Source of the DNA: Jiangella endophytica
GTDB lineage: Bacteria > Actinomycetota > Actinomycetes > Jiangellales > Jiangellaceae
DNA: 64,000 bases
Direction: 5' to 3'
Assembly: GCF_003427025.1 (NCBI RefSeq)
Contig: NZ_QVAI01000006.1
Location: 124,001 to 188,000, forward strand
Below are positions 34,585-43,731 of this stretch, piece by piece. Position numbers and translations under genes: made by a program. Within the stretch, counting starts at the first letter, position 1. Each line of letters begins with the position of its first letter. Below the pieces are notes generated by a model. The model ran no database searches. It was not told the origin of the DNA and saw only the letters and a program-made list of their open reading frames with translations.

Positions 34585-35976
34585 ATGACGACGCTGCCGT
34601 GGCTCCGGGTCGACGGCTCCCGGCTCAGCGACGACGAGGGCCGGCCGGTCCGGCTGCGCGGTGTCGGCCTGGGCGGCTGGATGAACATGGAGAACTTCAT
34701 CACCGGCTACGCGGGGACGGAGTCACAGCACCGCGCCGCGCTGCGGTCGGCGCTCGGTCCGGACGGCTACCGGCGGTTCTTCGACCGGTTCCTCGACGAC
34801 TTCTTCGCCGACGCCGACGCCGCGTTCCTCGCCGGGCTGGGTGTCAACGCCGTCCGCATCCCGTTCGGCTACCGGCACTTCGAGGACGACGACCGGCCGT
34901 TCGAGCTGAAGGAGTCCGGCTTCCGCCGACTCGACCAGGCAGTGCGGGCGTGTGCGCGGCACGGTCTGTACGCGATCCTCGACCTGCACGCCGCACCCGG
35001 CTACCAGAACCAGAACTGGCACAGCGACAACCCCACCCACCAGGCGTTCTTCTGGCAGCACCGGCATTTTCAGGACCGCGTGGTGCACCTGTGGGAGGCT
35101 CTGGCCGACCGCTACCGCGACGAGCCCGCCGTCGCCGGCTACAACCCGCTCAACGAGCCGGCCGACCCCAGCGGCGCGGCCATCGGCCCGTTCTACGCAC
35201 GCCTCGAGGCGGCCATCCGCGCGGTCGACCCCCGGCACGTGCTGTTCCTCGACGGCAACCGCTACTCCACCGACTTCTCGATGTTCACCGAGCCGTCCCC
35301 CGGCACCGTCTACACCGCGCACGACTACGCGCTGCCCGGCATCGCCCGCGACGGCTCCTACCCGGGCGTGACCCGCGGCGAGTGGTTCGACCGCGACGTA
35401 CTGGAGCAGACGTTCCTGCGCCGCACCGAGTTCATGCGGCGCACCGGCACCCCCATCTGGATCGGCGAGTTCGGCCCCGTCTACACCGGCGACCGCGAGC
35501 GCGACGCCGCCTGCCTGCGCATGCTCGCCGACCAGCTGGCGATCTACGACGAGCACGAGGCCAGCTGGTCGCTGTGGACGTACAAGGACGTCGGGTTGCA
35601 GGGGCTGGTGCACGCCCGCGCCGACTCGCCGTACCTGCGCCGCATCGCGCCGGAGCTGGAGCGCAAGGACCGCCTGGGCACCGACTCGTGGGGTGGCACC
35701 GACCGTCACATCCGGGCCGTCACCCAGCCGATCGAGGAGTTGTTCGAGCTCGAGTTCCCCGATTTCGCGCCGTACCCCTGGGGCCGGCGCGCCTGGCTCG
35801 GGCTGCTGGTCCGCAACATCATGCTGGCCGAGCCCCTGGCCGAGCGGTTCGGTGGCTGCTTCGACGGCGTCACGCCGGACGAGGCCGCCGAGCTGGCCGC
35901 GTCGTTCGCGTTCGACGCCTGCGCCGTGCGGGACGAGCTGGCCGACGTCCTGCGCACGAGCCTCGCCCCGGAGTGA
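34585..35976 (+). CDS. Glycoside hydrolase family 5-like enzyme, cytosolic
   Basis: A 463-residue protein with a TIM-barrel glycosidase domain in residues ~20-360. The acid/base is Glu191 in NPLNEP and the nucleophile Glu295 in WIGEFGP. RIPFGY, LDLHAAPG and YTAHDY are further family-5 landmarks. No signal peptide is present, so it acts inside the cell on imported material. The last ~90 residues are a helical extension outside the barrel. ATG at 34585 follows GGAGGACGC. The substrate (beta-glucan, mannan or other beta-glycoside) is not determined. Confidence 0.85.
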   Translation: MTTLPWLRVDGSRLSDDEGRPVRLRGVGLGGWMNMENFITGYAGTESQHRAALRSALGPDGYRRFFDRFLDDFFADADAAFLAGLGVNAVRIPFGYRHFEDDDRPFELKESGFRRLDQAVRACARHGLYAILDLHAAPGYQNQNWHSDNPTHQAFFWQHRHFQDRVVHLWEALADRYRDEPAVAGYNPLNEPADPSGAAIGPFYARLEAAIRAVDPRHVLFLDGNRYSTDFSMFTEPSPGTVYTAHDYALPGIARDGSYPGVTRGEWFDRDVLEQTFLRRTEFMRRTGTPIWIGEFGPVYTGDRERDAACLRMLADQLAIYDEHEASWSLWTYKDVGLQGLVHARADSPYLRRIAPELERKDRLGTDSWGGTDRHIRAVTQPIEELFELEFPDFAPYPWGRRAWLGLLVRNIMLAEPLAERFGGCFDGVTPDEAAELAASFAFDACAVRDELADVLRTSLAPE

Positions 35977-35993
35977 CGCCGGTCCAGTCCGAT

Positions 35994-36055
35994 CACGAGG
36001 CGTTCTCCCGGCTCACCAGGCATGCGGGCCTGGTGTAGCGGGAGGACGCCTGGTG
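35994..36055. repeat. Intergenic palindromic repeat, copy A (terminator-like)
   Basis: A near-perfect palindrome of about 62 bases between the convergent GH5 and regX3 genes. The outer arms are CACGAGGCGTTCTCCCG and CGGGAGGACGCCTGGTG, the inner arms CACCAGG and CCTGGTG, and the loop is around CATGCGGG. A second copy with the same core lies at 39720-39780. It may act as a bidirectional terminator or be a dispersed repeat. Confidence 0.7.
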
Positions 36056-36089
36056 CCGTCCGGCACCCGGCAGCGTGATCGTTCAGGGG

Positions 36090-36770
36090 TCAGGCCTCGA
36101 GCTTGTAGCCCAGGCCGCGCACCGTCAGCAGGTAGCTCGGCGCCGCCGGGTCCGGCTCGATCTTCGCCCGCAGCCGCTTGACGTGCACGTCCAGCGTCTT
36201 GGTGTCGCCCACGTAGTCGGCGCCCCAGATGCGGTCGATCAGCTGGGCGCGGGTCAGCACCCGGCCGGCGTTGCGCAGCAGCAGCTCGAGCAGCTCGAAC
36301 TCCTTCAACGGCAGCCGGACGGTGTCGCCGTTGACGGTGACCACATGGCGGTCGACGTCCATGCGGACCGGGCCCGCCCCCAGGACCGCCTGGCTGGCCT
36401 CGGTGGGCTCGGTGCCGCGGCGCAGCACCGCCCGGATGCGCGCGACCAGCTCGCGCGAGGAGAACGGCTTGGTGACGTAGTCGTCCGCACCCAGCTCGAG
36501 GCCGACGACCTTGTCGACCTCGGAGTCCTTGGCGGTCAGCATGATGACCGGGACGTTGGAGCGCTGCCGCAGCTGGCGGCACACCTCGGTCCCGGACAGG
36601 CCCGGCAGCATGAGGTCGAGCAGTACGAGGTCCGCTCCGCCCCGGTCGAACTCGTCGAGGGCGTCGTCGCCGGTCACGGAGACCGCCACCTCGAAGCCCT
36701 CCTTCCGGAGCATGTACGACAGGGCGTCGCTGAACGAATCCTCATCCTCGACGACGAGCACGCGGGTCAC
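36090..36770 (-). CDS. regX3: Two-component response regulator RegX3 (OmpR/PhoB type)
   Basis: A 226-residue response regulator of phosphate-starvation signalling. The receiver domain has VVEDED, the phosphoacceptor Asp52 in LLDLMLPG, and YVTKPF. The C-terminal winged helix has LLRNAGRVLTRAQLIDRIWG and TLDVHVKRLRAKIEPDP. It overlaps senX3 by four bases and lies close to phoU, as in other actinobacteria (PhoP/RegX3). Confidence 0.94.
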   Translation of the reverse strand: MTRVLVVEDEDSFSDALSYMLRKEGFEVAVSVTGDDALDEFDRGGADLVLLDLMLPGLSGTEVCRQLRQRSNVPVIMLTAKDSEVDKVVGLELGADDYVTKPFSSRELVARIRAVLRRGTEPTEASQAVLGAGPVRMDVDRHVVTVNGDTVRLPLKEFELLELLLRNAGRVLTRAQLIDRIWGADYVGDTKTLDVHVKRLRAKIEPDPAAPSYLLTVRGLGYKLEA

Positions 36771-37948
36771 GGCGTCTCCTTACCAACTGGCGTCTCGAAC
36801 GCGGACGGTTGCCCGGTTCGGTGCGGGTGCAGCGGCAGTCGCAGGGTGAAGGTGGACCCTGCTCCCTGCACGCTCCACACGCCTACCTCGCCGCCGTGGC
36901 TGGCGGCGATGTGCTTGACGATGGACAGTCCCAGGCCGGTGCCTCCGGTGGCCCTGGAACGGGCCGGGTCGACGCGGTAGAACCGCTCGAAGATGCGGTC
37001 CAGCTCGCTCTCGGCGATGCCGAACCCCTGGTCGGTGACACTGATCTCGACCAGGTCGTCGCGGCGGCGGACGCCGATCGCGACACGGGTGTTGGGCGGG
37101 CTGTAGTTCACCGCGTTCTCGACGAGGTTGCCCAGCGCGATGACCAGCTGCTCGACGTTGCCCAGGACCTGCAGCCCCGGTGTGCCGCCGGCGGTGAGCC
37201 GGATCTTGTGCTTCTCCGCGTCGACGCGGCTGCGGTCGAGCGCCGCCTCGACGACGCTGTCGACGTCGACCGACATCGGCGACGCGACCGGGTCGTCGTA
37301 CTGCAGCCGGGACAGGTCGATGATCTCCTGCACCAGCCGGGTGAGCCGGGCGCCCTCACGCTGCATGCGCTCGGCGAACCGCTGCACCGCCTCGGGGTCG
37401 TCCTTGGCGTCCTCGACCGCCTCGGCGAGCAGCAACAGCGCGCCCACCGGCGTCTTCAGCTCGTGCGACACGTTGGCGACGAAGTCGCGGCGGACCTCGT
37501 CGACGCGGATCTCGTGGGTACGGTCCTCGACGAGCGCCAGCAGCAGCTTGCTGTTGAGCGGCGCGACGCGGGCCGAGACGTAGAGCGTCTGCGTGGTGTC
37601 GCGCGACCGCGGGATCTCCAGCTGGACCTCGCGGATCTGACCGTCGCGGCGGACCCGCTCGGTCAGTTCGACCAGCTCGGGCACGGCCACGCGGTCGTGC
37701 CGGACCAGGCCGAACGCATAGGCGGACGGGCTGGCCTTCACGACGTCGAGGGCGCTGTCGAGGACGATGGCGCTGGACCGCAGCACCGACAGCACCTCGT
37801 CGACGCCTTCGGGCACGCGTGACGTCCGTGGCGGCTCCGGCGGGTGCTGTGCGCGTTCACTGGCCTTGAACGCCAGACCCGCCGCAAGGCCGACCGCTGC
37901 GCCGACACACGCGGCCAGCGCTCCGGCTGTCACGGCATCCACATCCAC
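36767..37948 (-). CDS. senX3: Two-component sensor histidine kinase SenX3
   Basis: A 393-residue kinase with one N-terminal membrane segment, a PAS-like region (residues ~55-145), the phosphoacceptor box FVANVSHELKTPVGALLLL (His at about 161) and an ATPase domain with NLVENAVNYS, DQGFGI and GGTGLGLSIVKH. It should respond to phosphate limitation together with PhoU. GTG at 37948 has no strong ribosome-binding site, so the start is moderately certain. Confidence 0.93.
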   Translation of the reverse strand: MDVDAVTAGALAACVGAAVGLAAGLAFKASERAQHPPEPPRTSRVPEGVDEVLSVLRSSAIVLDSALDVVKASPSAYAFGLVRHDRVAVPELVELTERVRRDGQIREVQLEIPRSRDTTQTLYVSARVAPLNSKLLLALVEDRTHEIRVDEVRRDFVANVSHELKTPVGALLLLAEAVEDAKDDPEAVQRFAERMQREGARLTRLVQEIIDLSRLQYDDPVASPMSVDVDSVVEAALDRSRVDAEKHKIRLTAGGTPGLQVLGNVEQLVIALGNLVENAVNYSPPNTRVAIGVRRRDDLVEISVTDQGFGIAESELDRIFERFYRVDPARSRATGGTGLGLSIVKHIAASHGGEVGVWSVQGAGSTFTLRLPLHPHRTGQPSAFETPVGKETP

Positions 37949-37970
37949 CGATGGTATGTGCCACGGCGGA

Positions 37971-38049
37971 GTTCATCTCCACTTCAAGACACTTCACGGC
38001 GCGATTTCGGGCGCATGTTCACCGAGACTTCGCGGGCCATTCACCTAGC
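37971..38049. promoter_or_regulatory. PHO-box-like direct repeats between senX3 and phoU
   Basis: Three 11-base units GTTCACCGAGA, CTTCGCGGGCC and ATTCACCTAGC lie head to tail at 38017-38049. A second group, GTTCATC, CTTCAAG and CTTCACG at 11- and 10-base spacing, lies at 37971-38001. This matches the GTTCACC-type direct-repeat units bound by PhoP/RegX3 in Streptomyces. A -10-like TACGCT for phoU is at 38076-38081. The pair probably autoregulates. Confidence 0.6.
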
Positions 38050-38122
38050 CGCTCTGACCGTCCACCAATTGCACCTACGCTGATCAGACAGGAGCAACCT
38101 GCCTACCCACAGGATGACAGGG

Positions 38123-38803
38123 ATGACGAAGCCAATGCGCGAGGCGTACCACGAGCAGCTCGACGAGGTCAACGGCCGGCTGATCGGGATGATCCGCAAG
38201 ACCGGTGAGCTGATGGGGCTGGCCACCAAGGCCCTGCTCGAGGCCGACCTCGACGCCGCCGAGCAGGCCATGGCGTCGGACTCCAGCATCAACCGCGACC
38301 AGCTCGAGATCGACGAGCAGGTCCTCGAGCTGATGGCCACCCAGGGTCCGGTCGCCTCCGAGCTGCGCATCGTCACCTCCGCCCTGCGCAGCACCTCCGA
38401 CGCCGAGCGCATGGGCGACCTCGCCGTCCACGTCGCCAAGGTCGCGCGCATGCGCTACCCCGACCACGCCGTGCCCGACGAGCTGCGCGACACGTTCGCC
38501 GCCATGGGCAAGGCCGCCTGCGAGATGTCCAACAAGGCCGTCGAGGTGCTGCGCACCCGCGACCTCGACGCCGCCGCGGAACTCGCCCACGACGACAACG
38601 AGATGGACCACCTGCACCGGTCCCTCTTCCACGTCCTCCTCGACGACGACGAGTGGGACCGCGGCGTCGAGGCGGCCATCGACATCGCCCTGCTGGGCCG
38701 CTACTACGAGCGCTTCGCCGACCACGCCGTCCACATCGCCACCAACGTGCGCTATCTGGTGACCGGCGAGATCGAGTGGGCCGACAGCGCCGCCGGCCAC
38801 TGA
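38123..38803 (+). CDS. phoU: Phosphate transport system regulatory protein PhoU
   Basis: A 226-residue (from 38123) all-helical protein with two PhoU repeats, each containing a metal-site E/D motif (TSDAERMGDLAVHVAK in the first, GRYYERFADHAVHIA in the second). It modulates SenX3-RegX3 activity in response to phosphate uptake. In-frame ATGs occur at 38114, 38123 and 38135; 38123 has AGGA eight bases upstream, while 38135 would give the common N-terminus MREAYHEQLD. Confidence 0.92.
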   Translation: MTKPMREAYHEQLDEVNGRLIGMIRKTGELMGLATKALLEADLDAAEQAMASDSSINRDQLEIDEQVLELMATQGPVASELRIVTSALRSTSDAERMGDLAVHVAKVARMRYPDHAVPDELRDTFAAMGKAACEMSNKAVEVLRTRDLDAAAELAHDDNEMDHLHRSLFHVLLDDDEWDRGVEAAIDIALLGRYYERFADHAVHIATNVRYLVTGEIEWADSAAGH

Positions 38804-38804
38804 T

Positions 38805-39506
38805 CTACGGAGTGTCGCCCCCGGCGTTCGCCGGGGTCAGCGCGTCGCGCAGCCACTGCTCGACGCCGGCGACGTGGACCGTGGCCCAGGAGCGGGCGAC
38901 GTCGGGCTGGCGGGCCTTGATCGCCGCGACGATGGCATGGTGCTCGGCGAGCGTCCGGGCCACCGCCGCCTCCTGGGTCAGCCCCCGCCAGACCCGGGCC
39001 CGATGCGTGGGCCCGGACAGGCTCTCGACCAGCGAGCAGAGCACCGGGTTGCCGGAGCCCTCGGCGATCAGCCGGTGGAACTCCAGGTCGCTGCTGACCA
39101 GCTCCTCGACGCCGGTGTCCGCGCCCAGCGGCGCCATGATCTCCTCGAGCTTCGCGATGGCGTCGTCGGTCATCCGCACGGCCGCCATGGCCGCGGCGGC
39201 CGGCTCGATGATGCGGCGCACCTCGAGGAAGTGCAGGACGGTGTCGTCGCGGTGGAAGTCGACGACGAAGGCCATCGCGTCGAGCAGCAGGTGGGGCGAC
39301 AGGCTGGTCACGTAGGTCCCGTCGCCCTGCCGGACGTCGAGTACGTGGATCAGCGACAGCGCGCGCACCGCCTCGCGCAGGGAGCTGCGCGACAGCCCCA
39401 GCCGCTCGGCGAGGTCGGCCTCGCGCGGCAGGCGGTCGCCGGGGCTCAGCTCCCCGCTGACGATCATCTGCTTGATCTTCTCGATGGCGACGTCGGTCAC
39501 TGCCAT
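38805..39506 (-). CDS. FadR-subfamily GntR transcriptional regulator
   Basis: A 233-residue regulator. The winged HTH at residues ~3-70 contains SPGDRLPREADLAERLGLSRSSLREAV. The helical FCD sensor domain has EVRRIIEPAAAAMAA, DLEFHRLIAEGSGN and LAEHHAIVAAI with the metal-binding Asp/His set. Such proteins usually sense organic acids. ATG at 39506 follows AAGGGGGAACG. Upstream a -10-like TATTGT (minus strand, 39539-39544) lies within a short inverted repeat GCGT/ACGC (39532-39547). The regulated genes are not evident. It is convergent with phoU with a one-base gap. Confidence 0.87.
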   Translation of the reverse strand: MAVTDVAIEKIKQMIVSGELSPGDRLPREADLAERLGLSRSSLREAVRALSLIHVLDVRQGDGTYVTSLSPHLLLDAMAFVVDFHRDDTVLHFLEVRRIIEPAAAAMAAVRMTDDAIAKLEEIMAPLGADTGVEELVSSDLEFHRLIAEGSGNPVLCSLVESLSGPTHRARVWRGLTQEAAVARTLAEHHAIVAAIKARQPDVARSWATVHVAGVEQWLRDALTPANAGGDTP

Positions 39507-39820
39507 GCGGACGTTCCCCCTTGCGACCCTTGCGTGTGACAATACGCGGCTCGACCCGGCGGACGGCCGAACACCTGCGCCTCTGCCAGCGACGACGGAA
39601 GGCCCCCGGAGGAGTGCTGGACCCGGACGCGACGGCCGGTCACGTCGACCGGGAGACGGGTGGTCCGGCCCGGTCCCACAGCGCGATCTCGCCGAGCGGA
39701 CGGCTCTCGCACGGGCCATCACGACGTTTCTCCCGCCTCGCCAGGCATGCGGTCCTGGTGAAGCGGGAGAACGCCTCGTGACGTACGCCTACGACCTGCG
39801 ATTCGGGCAGGGAGCGGACC
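39507..39820. other. Intergenic region between the FadR-type gene and gpmA
   Basis: This 314-base stretch holds the FadR-type promoter at its left end and the second palindromic repeat (39720-39780) at its right end. Open frames here are short, of high-GC shadow type and without recognisable motifs. Nothing else is seen. Confidence 0.5.
39720..39780. repeat. Intergenic palindromic repeat, copy B (terminator-like)
   Basis: A 61-base palindrome downstream of gpmA. The outer arms CACGACGTTTCTCCCGC and GCGGGAGAACGCCTCGTG pair almost completely; the inner arms are CCAGG and CCTGG around CATGCGGT. Its core (CTCCCG..TC.CCAGGCATGCGG.CCTGGTG..GCGGGAG.ACGCC) is shared with copy A at 35994. Confidence 0.7.
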
Positions 39821-40567
39821 CTAGCGGCCCTGGTTCTTGACCGCCTCGATGGCCGCCGCGGCGGCGTCCGGGTCGAGGTACTCGCCGCCCGCGGTGACCG
39901 GGCGCAGCGACTCGTCGAGCTCGTAGAGCAGCGGCACGCCGGTGGGGATGTTCAGCCCGGCGATGGCGTCGTCGGAGACACCGTCGAGGTGCTTCACCAG
40001 CGCCCGCAGCGAGTTGCCGTGCGCGACGACGGCGACCGTCCGGCCGAGGCGGAGGTCGGGCACGATGGCGTCGTACCAGTACGGCAGGAACCGCTCGAGC
40101 ACGTCCTTCAGGCACTCGGTGGCCGGCAGCAGCTCGGGCGGCAGGTCGGCGTAGCGCGGGTCGCCGGTCTGCGCGAACTCGTCGCCCGGATCGATGGGCG
40201 GCGGCGGGGTGTCGTAGGAGCGGCGCCAGAGCATGAACTGCTCTTCACCGAACTCGGCCAGCGTCTGCTTCTTGTCCTTGCCCTGCAGCGCGCCGTAGTG
40301 GCGCTCGTTGAGCCGCCAGTGCCGGCGCACCGGGATCCAGTGCCGGTCGGCGACGTCGAGGGTGATGTTGGCGGTGCGGATGGCCCTGCGCAACACGCTG
40401 GTGTGCAGGACGTCGGGCAGCACGCCGCGTGCCTTCAGCAGCTCGCCGCCACGCCGGGCCTCGGACTCGCCTTTCGCGGTGAGGTCGACGTCGACCCACC
40501 CGGTGAACAGGTTCTTCGCGTTCCACTCGCTCTCGCCGTGACGGAGCAGCACCAGGCGATACGTCAT
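39821..40567 (-). CDS. gpmA: 2,3-bisphosphoglycerate-dependent phosphoglycerate mutase
   Basis: A 248-residue glycolytic enzyme interconverting 3- and 2-phosphoglycerate. Phospho-histidine is His10 in [44 protein letters not shown] and [10 protein letters not shown] complete the family pattern. Length is normal. Confidence 0.95.
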   Translation of the reverse strand: MTYRLVLLRHGESEWNAKNLFTGWVDVDLTAKGESEARRGGELLKARGVLPDVLHTSVLRRAIRTANITLDVADRHWIPVRRHWRLNERHYGALQGKDKKQTLAEFGEEQFMLWRRSYDTPPPPIDPGDEFAQTGDPRYADLPPELLPATECLKDVLERFLPYWYDAIVPDLRLGRTVAVVAHGNSLRALVKHLDGVSDDAIAGLNIPTGVPLLYELDESLRPVTAGGEYLDPDAAAAAIEAVKNQGR

Positions 40568-40577
40568 GGGCCGAAGC

Positions 40578-41072
40578 TTACGGGGCGGGCCTCAGGTGCT
40601 CGAAGGCGGCCAGGTTGCGGGTGGACTCGCCGCGGGCCAGCCGCCACTCCCACTCGCGCCGGATCGACGTGGCGAACCCCAGCTCCAGGATGGTGTTGAA
40701 GGAGGAGTCGGCGGTGTCGAGCACGATGCCGAGCAGGCGGTCGATCTCGGCGGCGGTGACGGCGTGCAGCGGCAGCCGGCCGACCAGGTAGACGTCGCCC
40801 GCGTGGTCGACGGCGAACGCGATGCCGGACAGCCGGGCGTTGCGCTCGAGCAGCCAGCGGTAGACCGCCTCGTGGTTCTCGTCCGGCCTGCGGGCGACGA
40901 ACGCGTTGACGACCAGGCTGTGGTCGCGGACGGCGAGACTGCAGGACGTCTTCAGCTTGCGCTCGCCGGGCAGCTCGACGGCGAACTCGCCGGTCGCGGG
41001 CTCGTCCCACGGCTGCCCGGAGTCGGCCAGGTAGGCGCGGACGACCGCGGCGGGACCGTCGTCGGTGGTCAT
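40578..41072 (-). CDS. YbjN-domain protein
   Basis: A 164-residue protein with the YbjN/type III secretion chaperone-like fold ([56 protein letters not shown]). In actinobacteria it is almost always placed between mshA and gpmA, as here. The biochemical function is unknown. Its start overlaps the mshA end by four bases. Confidence 0.88.
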   Translation of the reverse strand: MTTDDGPAAVVRAYLADSGQPWDEPATGEFAVELPGERKLKTSCSLAVRDHSLVVNAFVARRPDENHEAVYRWLLERNARLSGIAFAVDHAGDVYLVGRLPLHAVTAAEIDRLLGIVLDTADSSFNTILELGFATSIRREWEWRLARGESTRNLAAFEHLRPAP

Positions 41073-42334
41073 GCCGTCATCACCTGCCGGTGCTGCATCG
41101 CTCGCGTATAGACGTCGAGCATACGGGCCGCGGTGGCGTCCCAGCCGAACTCCGCCGCGTGTGCCACGGCACCTGCGCCGAGCCTGCGCAGCCGGTCCGG
41201 GTCGCCGATCAGCCCGGCGACGGCGTCGGCCCAGTCAGCCGGGTCGTGGCCGTCGACCAGCAGGCCGGAGTAGCCGTGGGCGACGGCGGTGCGCAGCCCG
41301 CCCACCGCGGCCGCGACGACCGGTGTGCCACAGGCCTGCGACTCCAGTGCCACCAGTCCGAACGACTCGCTGTAGGACGGGACGGCGGTGACGTCGGCCG
41401 CGCGGTACCAGTCGGCCAGCGCCCGCTGACCGACCGGCGGCTCGAACCGGACCACGTCGGCGACGTCGAGACAGTCCGCCAGCCGGGTCAGCGCATGAGG
41501 CTCGGCCAGCCCGGATCCCGACGGCCCGCCCACGACCGCGACGACCAGCCGCTCGCGCAGCGCCGGGTCGCGGGCCAGCAGCGACGCCGCCCGCACCAGC
41601 ACGTCCGGCGCCTTGAGCGGCTGGATGCGCCCGGCGAACAGCAGCACGACGGCGTCGGCGGGCAGCCCCAGCCGGGCGCGCGCCGCGGCCATCGGGCCGG
41701 GGGCGAACACGTCGAGGTCGACGCCCGGCGGGACCGTCGCGACCCGGGCGGGGTCGGCGCCGTACAGCCCGACCAGCTGCGCGGCCTCGTCGTCGGTGCT
41801 GGCCACCAGCAGGTCGGCGGCCGCGACGACCTGCTCCTCACCGAGCTCCCGCTCGTGCGGCTCCGGCCGCTCACCCTCGGCCAGCGACAGGTTCTTCACC
41901 TTGGACATGGTGTGCATCGAGTGCACCAGCGGCACACCCCAGCGGCTGGTCGCCAGCCAGCCGACGTGGCCCGAGAGCCAGTAGTGCGAGTGGACGAGGT
42001 CGTACCAGCCGGGTGGGTGCCGCGCCTCGGCGCGCAGCACGCCGGACGTGAACGCGCACAGCTGGGCCGGCACCTCGGCGACCGGCAGCAGCTCGTAGGG
42101 CCCTGCGGCGACGTGCCGGACGAGCACGCCCGGCGCGGTCTCGACGACCGGCGGCTGGTCGGACGACGTGGCGCGGGTGAACACCTCCACCTCGACGCCG
42201 AGCCCGGCCAGCCGGCGGGCCAGCTCGACGACGTACACGTTCATGCCGCCGGCGTTGCCGCCACCGGGCTGGTCGAGCGGTGAGGTGTGGACGCTCAGCA
42301 TCATCACCCTGCGCGGTCCGCGCGTGCCCGACAT
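41069..42334 (-). CDS. mshA: D-inositol-3-phosphate glycosyltransferase (mycothiol biosynthesis)
   Basis: A 421-residue GT4 enzyme that transfers GlcNAc from UDP-GlcNAc to 1-L-myo-inositol 3-phosphate, the first step of mycothiol synthesis. Diagnostic stretches are [71 protein letters not shown] and [23 protein letters not shown] at 42334 is chosen to give [19 protein letters not shown]; earlier in-frame starts up to 42379 are possible. A 234-base non-coding region separates it from the divergent transpeptidase gene. Confidence 0.94.
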   Translation of the reverse strand: MSGTRGPRRVMMLSVHTSPLDQPGGGNAGGMNVYVVELARRLAGLGVEVEVFTRATSSDQPPVVETAPGVLVRHVAAGPYELLPVAEVPAQLCAFTSGVLRAEARHPPGWYDLVHSHYWLSGHVGWLATSRWGVPLVHSMHTMSKVKNLSLAEGERPEPHERELGEEQVVAAADLLVASTDDEAAQLVGLYGADPARVATVPPGVDLDVFAPGPMAAARARLGLPADAVVLLFAGRIQPLKAPDVLVRAASLLARDPALRERLVVAVVGGPSGSGLAEPHALTRLADCLDVADVVRFEPPVGQRALADWYRAADVTAVPSYSESFGLVALESQACGTPVVAAAVGGLRTAVAHGYSGLLVDGHDPADWADAVAGLIGDPDRLRRLGAGAVAHAAEFGWDATAARMLDVYTRAMQHRQVMTA

Positions 42335-42568
42335 CACAGTTCGCACAACCGGCTGCGGACCCGGCGGATTCCCTGGCACAGTGAACGCCCTCGTTCGATT
42401 ACCACCGATTCAGCTGGATAAATGCGAAAGACCCGAGACATCCCTGTCCTCGATACCGAGTCGTAATGGAGATTGCCGCGTCGATACGGCAACCTGGACC
42501 CGGTTTCGTGAGTCTTTGAGGGTGGGAGCGGCGTCGAGGGGACGCCGTCACAAGGGGGAGGAACGATC

Positions 42569-43717
42569 GTGACGCGTGGCAGGAAGGCCGGCATGGGTGC
42601 GCTCATCGCCGTGCTCGCCGTCGCCGTGGTGTCGGCCGTGCTCATCGGCCTGAACCAGTTCGGCCGCGATGAGCCGGCGTCGGCCAGCCCACAACGGTCC
42701 GGCCAGACCGCGACGCAGCCGGCCGAGGAGACGCCTTCGGACACCCCGACCCCGACGGCGACGCCCACACCGACTCCGACGGCCACCCCGACGCCGACTC
42801 CCACCACGACGCCCACGCCGGAGGCCCTGATGGCCGCCGGCACCAGCGGCGACCAGGTGCGCGAGCTGCAGGCGCGGCTCAAGCAGCTGCAGTGGTACGC
42901 GAACGACGTCACCGGCGAGTTCGACGACGTCACCGCCGCCGCGGTCTCCGGCTTCCAGGGCAAGCGCGAGCTCCCGGCCACCGGCTCCGTCGACCAGGCC
43001 ACCTGGGACTCCCTCGTCGACATGACCCGCACGCCCACCGACGACGAGCTGCACAACCGACTCACGCCCGGCCCGACGATCCTCGGCCCCGGCGACACCG
43101 GCGACCAGGTCCGCGAGCTGCAGGCCCGGCTCAAGCAGATCGACTGGTTCAGCGGCGAGGTCACCGACACCTACGGCGACACCACCACGGCGTCGGTCAA
43201 GGGCTTCCAGGACAAGCGCGGCTTCCCCGCCACCGGCGAGGTCGACCAGCGCACCTGGGACAAGGTGGTCGAGATGACCCGCACCCCCACCGACGACGAG
43301 CTGCACAACCGCGAGCCCGAGAACAACGGCGGCAACGCCGACGGCCTCGACCCGCGCTGCCTCACCGGCCGGGTGCTGTGCATCGACAAGTCGACCAACA
43401 CGCTGCGCTGGGTCGTCGACGGCGAGGTCCACATGACGCTCGACGTCCGGTTCGGCACCGACGAGATGCCCACCCGCGAGGGCGCGTTCCAGGTGAACTC
43501 CAAGTCGCGCGAGCACGTGTCGTCGATCTACGACACCCCGATGCCGTTCGCGATGTTCTTCAGCGGTGGCCAGGCGGTGCACTACTCGCCCGACTTCGCG
43601 GCCAACGGCTACAACGGCGGCTCGCACGGCTGCGTGAACGTCCGCGACCGCGACGCCATCAAGTCGCTGTTCGACCAGGTGAACATCGGCGACAAGGTCA
43701 TCGTCTACTGGTCCTGA
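42569..43717 (+). CDS. Peptidoglycan-binding L,D-transpeptidase
   Basis: A 382-residue membrane-anchored cell-wall enzyme. Residues ~8-30 are an uncleaved-looking signal anchor, followed by a Thr/Pro-rich spacer (TPTPTATPTPTPTATPTP type). Two nearly identical PG_binding_1 domains follow (residues ~90-155 and ~172-238), each ending MTRTPTDDELHNR. The C-terminal YkuD domain carries the SHGCVNVRD catalytic motif with the active Cys. It should form 3-3 cross-links or attach proteins to the wall. GTG at 42569 follows AGGGGGAGGA; a small hairpin (42530-42546) lies just before that site. Confidence 0.9.
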   Translation: MTRGRKAGMGALIAVLAVAVVSAVLIGLNQFGRDEPASASPQRSGQTATQPAEETPSDTPTPTATPTPTPTATPTPTPTTTPTPEALMAAGTSGDQVRELQARLKQLQWYANDVTGEFDDVTAAAVSGFQGKRELPATGSVDQATWDSLVDMTRTPTDDELHNRLTPGPTILGPGDTGDQVRELQARLKQIDWFSGEVTDTYGDTTTASVKGFQDKRGFPATGEVDQRTWDKVVEMTRTPTDDELHNREPENNGGNADGLDPRCLTGRVLCIDKSTNTLRWVVDGEVHMTLDVRFGTDEMPTREGAFQVNSKSREHVSSIYDTPMPFAMFFSGGQAVHYSPDFAANGYNGGSHGCVNVRDRDAIKSLFDQVNIGDKVIVYWS

Positions 43718-43731
43718 CGGGCTGTCGTCCC

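Noticed and set aside
39821-40567. gpmA as another cassette-type histidine phosphatase
   Set aside because: Its length, RHGESEWN motif and place between phoU and mshA identify the glycolytic enzyme.
42335-42568. Possible cyclic-di-AMP riboswitch upstream of the L,D-transpeptidase gene
   Set aside because: Cell-wall genes of actinobacteria often carry one, but I could not find its conserved core; only a small hairpin before the ribosome-binding site is seen.
42740-42830. Short repeats that could be taken for a CRISPR or tandem-repeat locus
   Set aside because: They encode the Thr/Pro spacer of the L,D-transpeptidase; there are no spacers of constant length. No CRISPR array was seen in the window.
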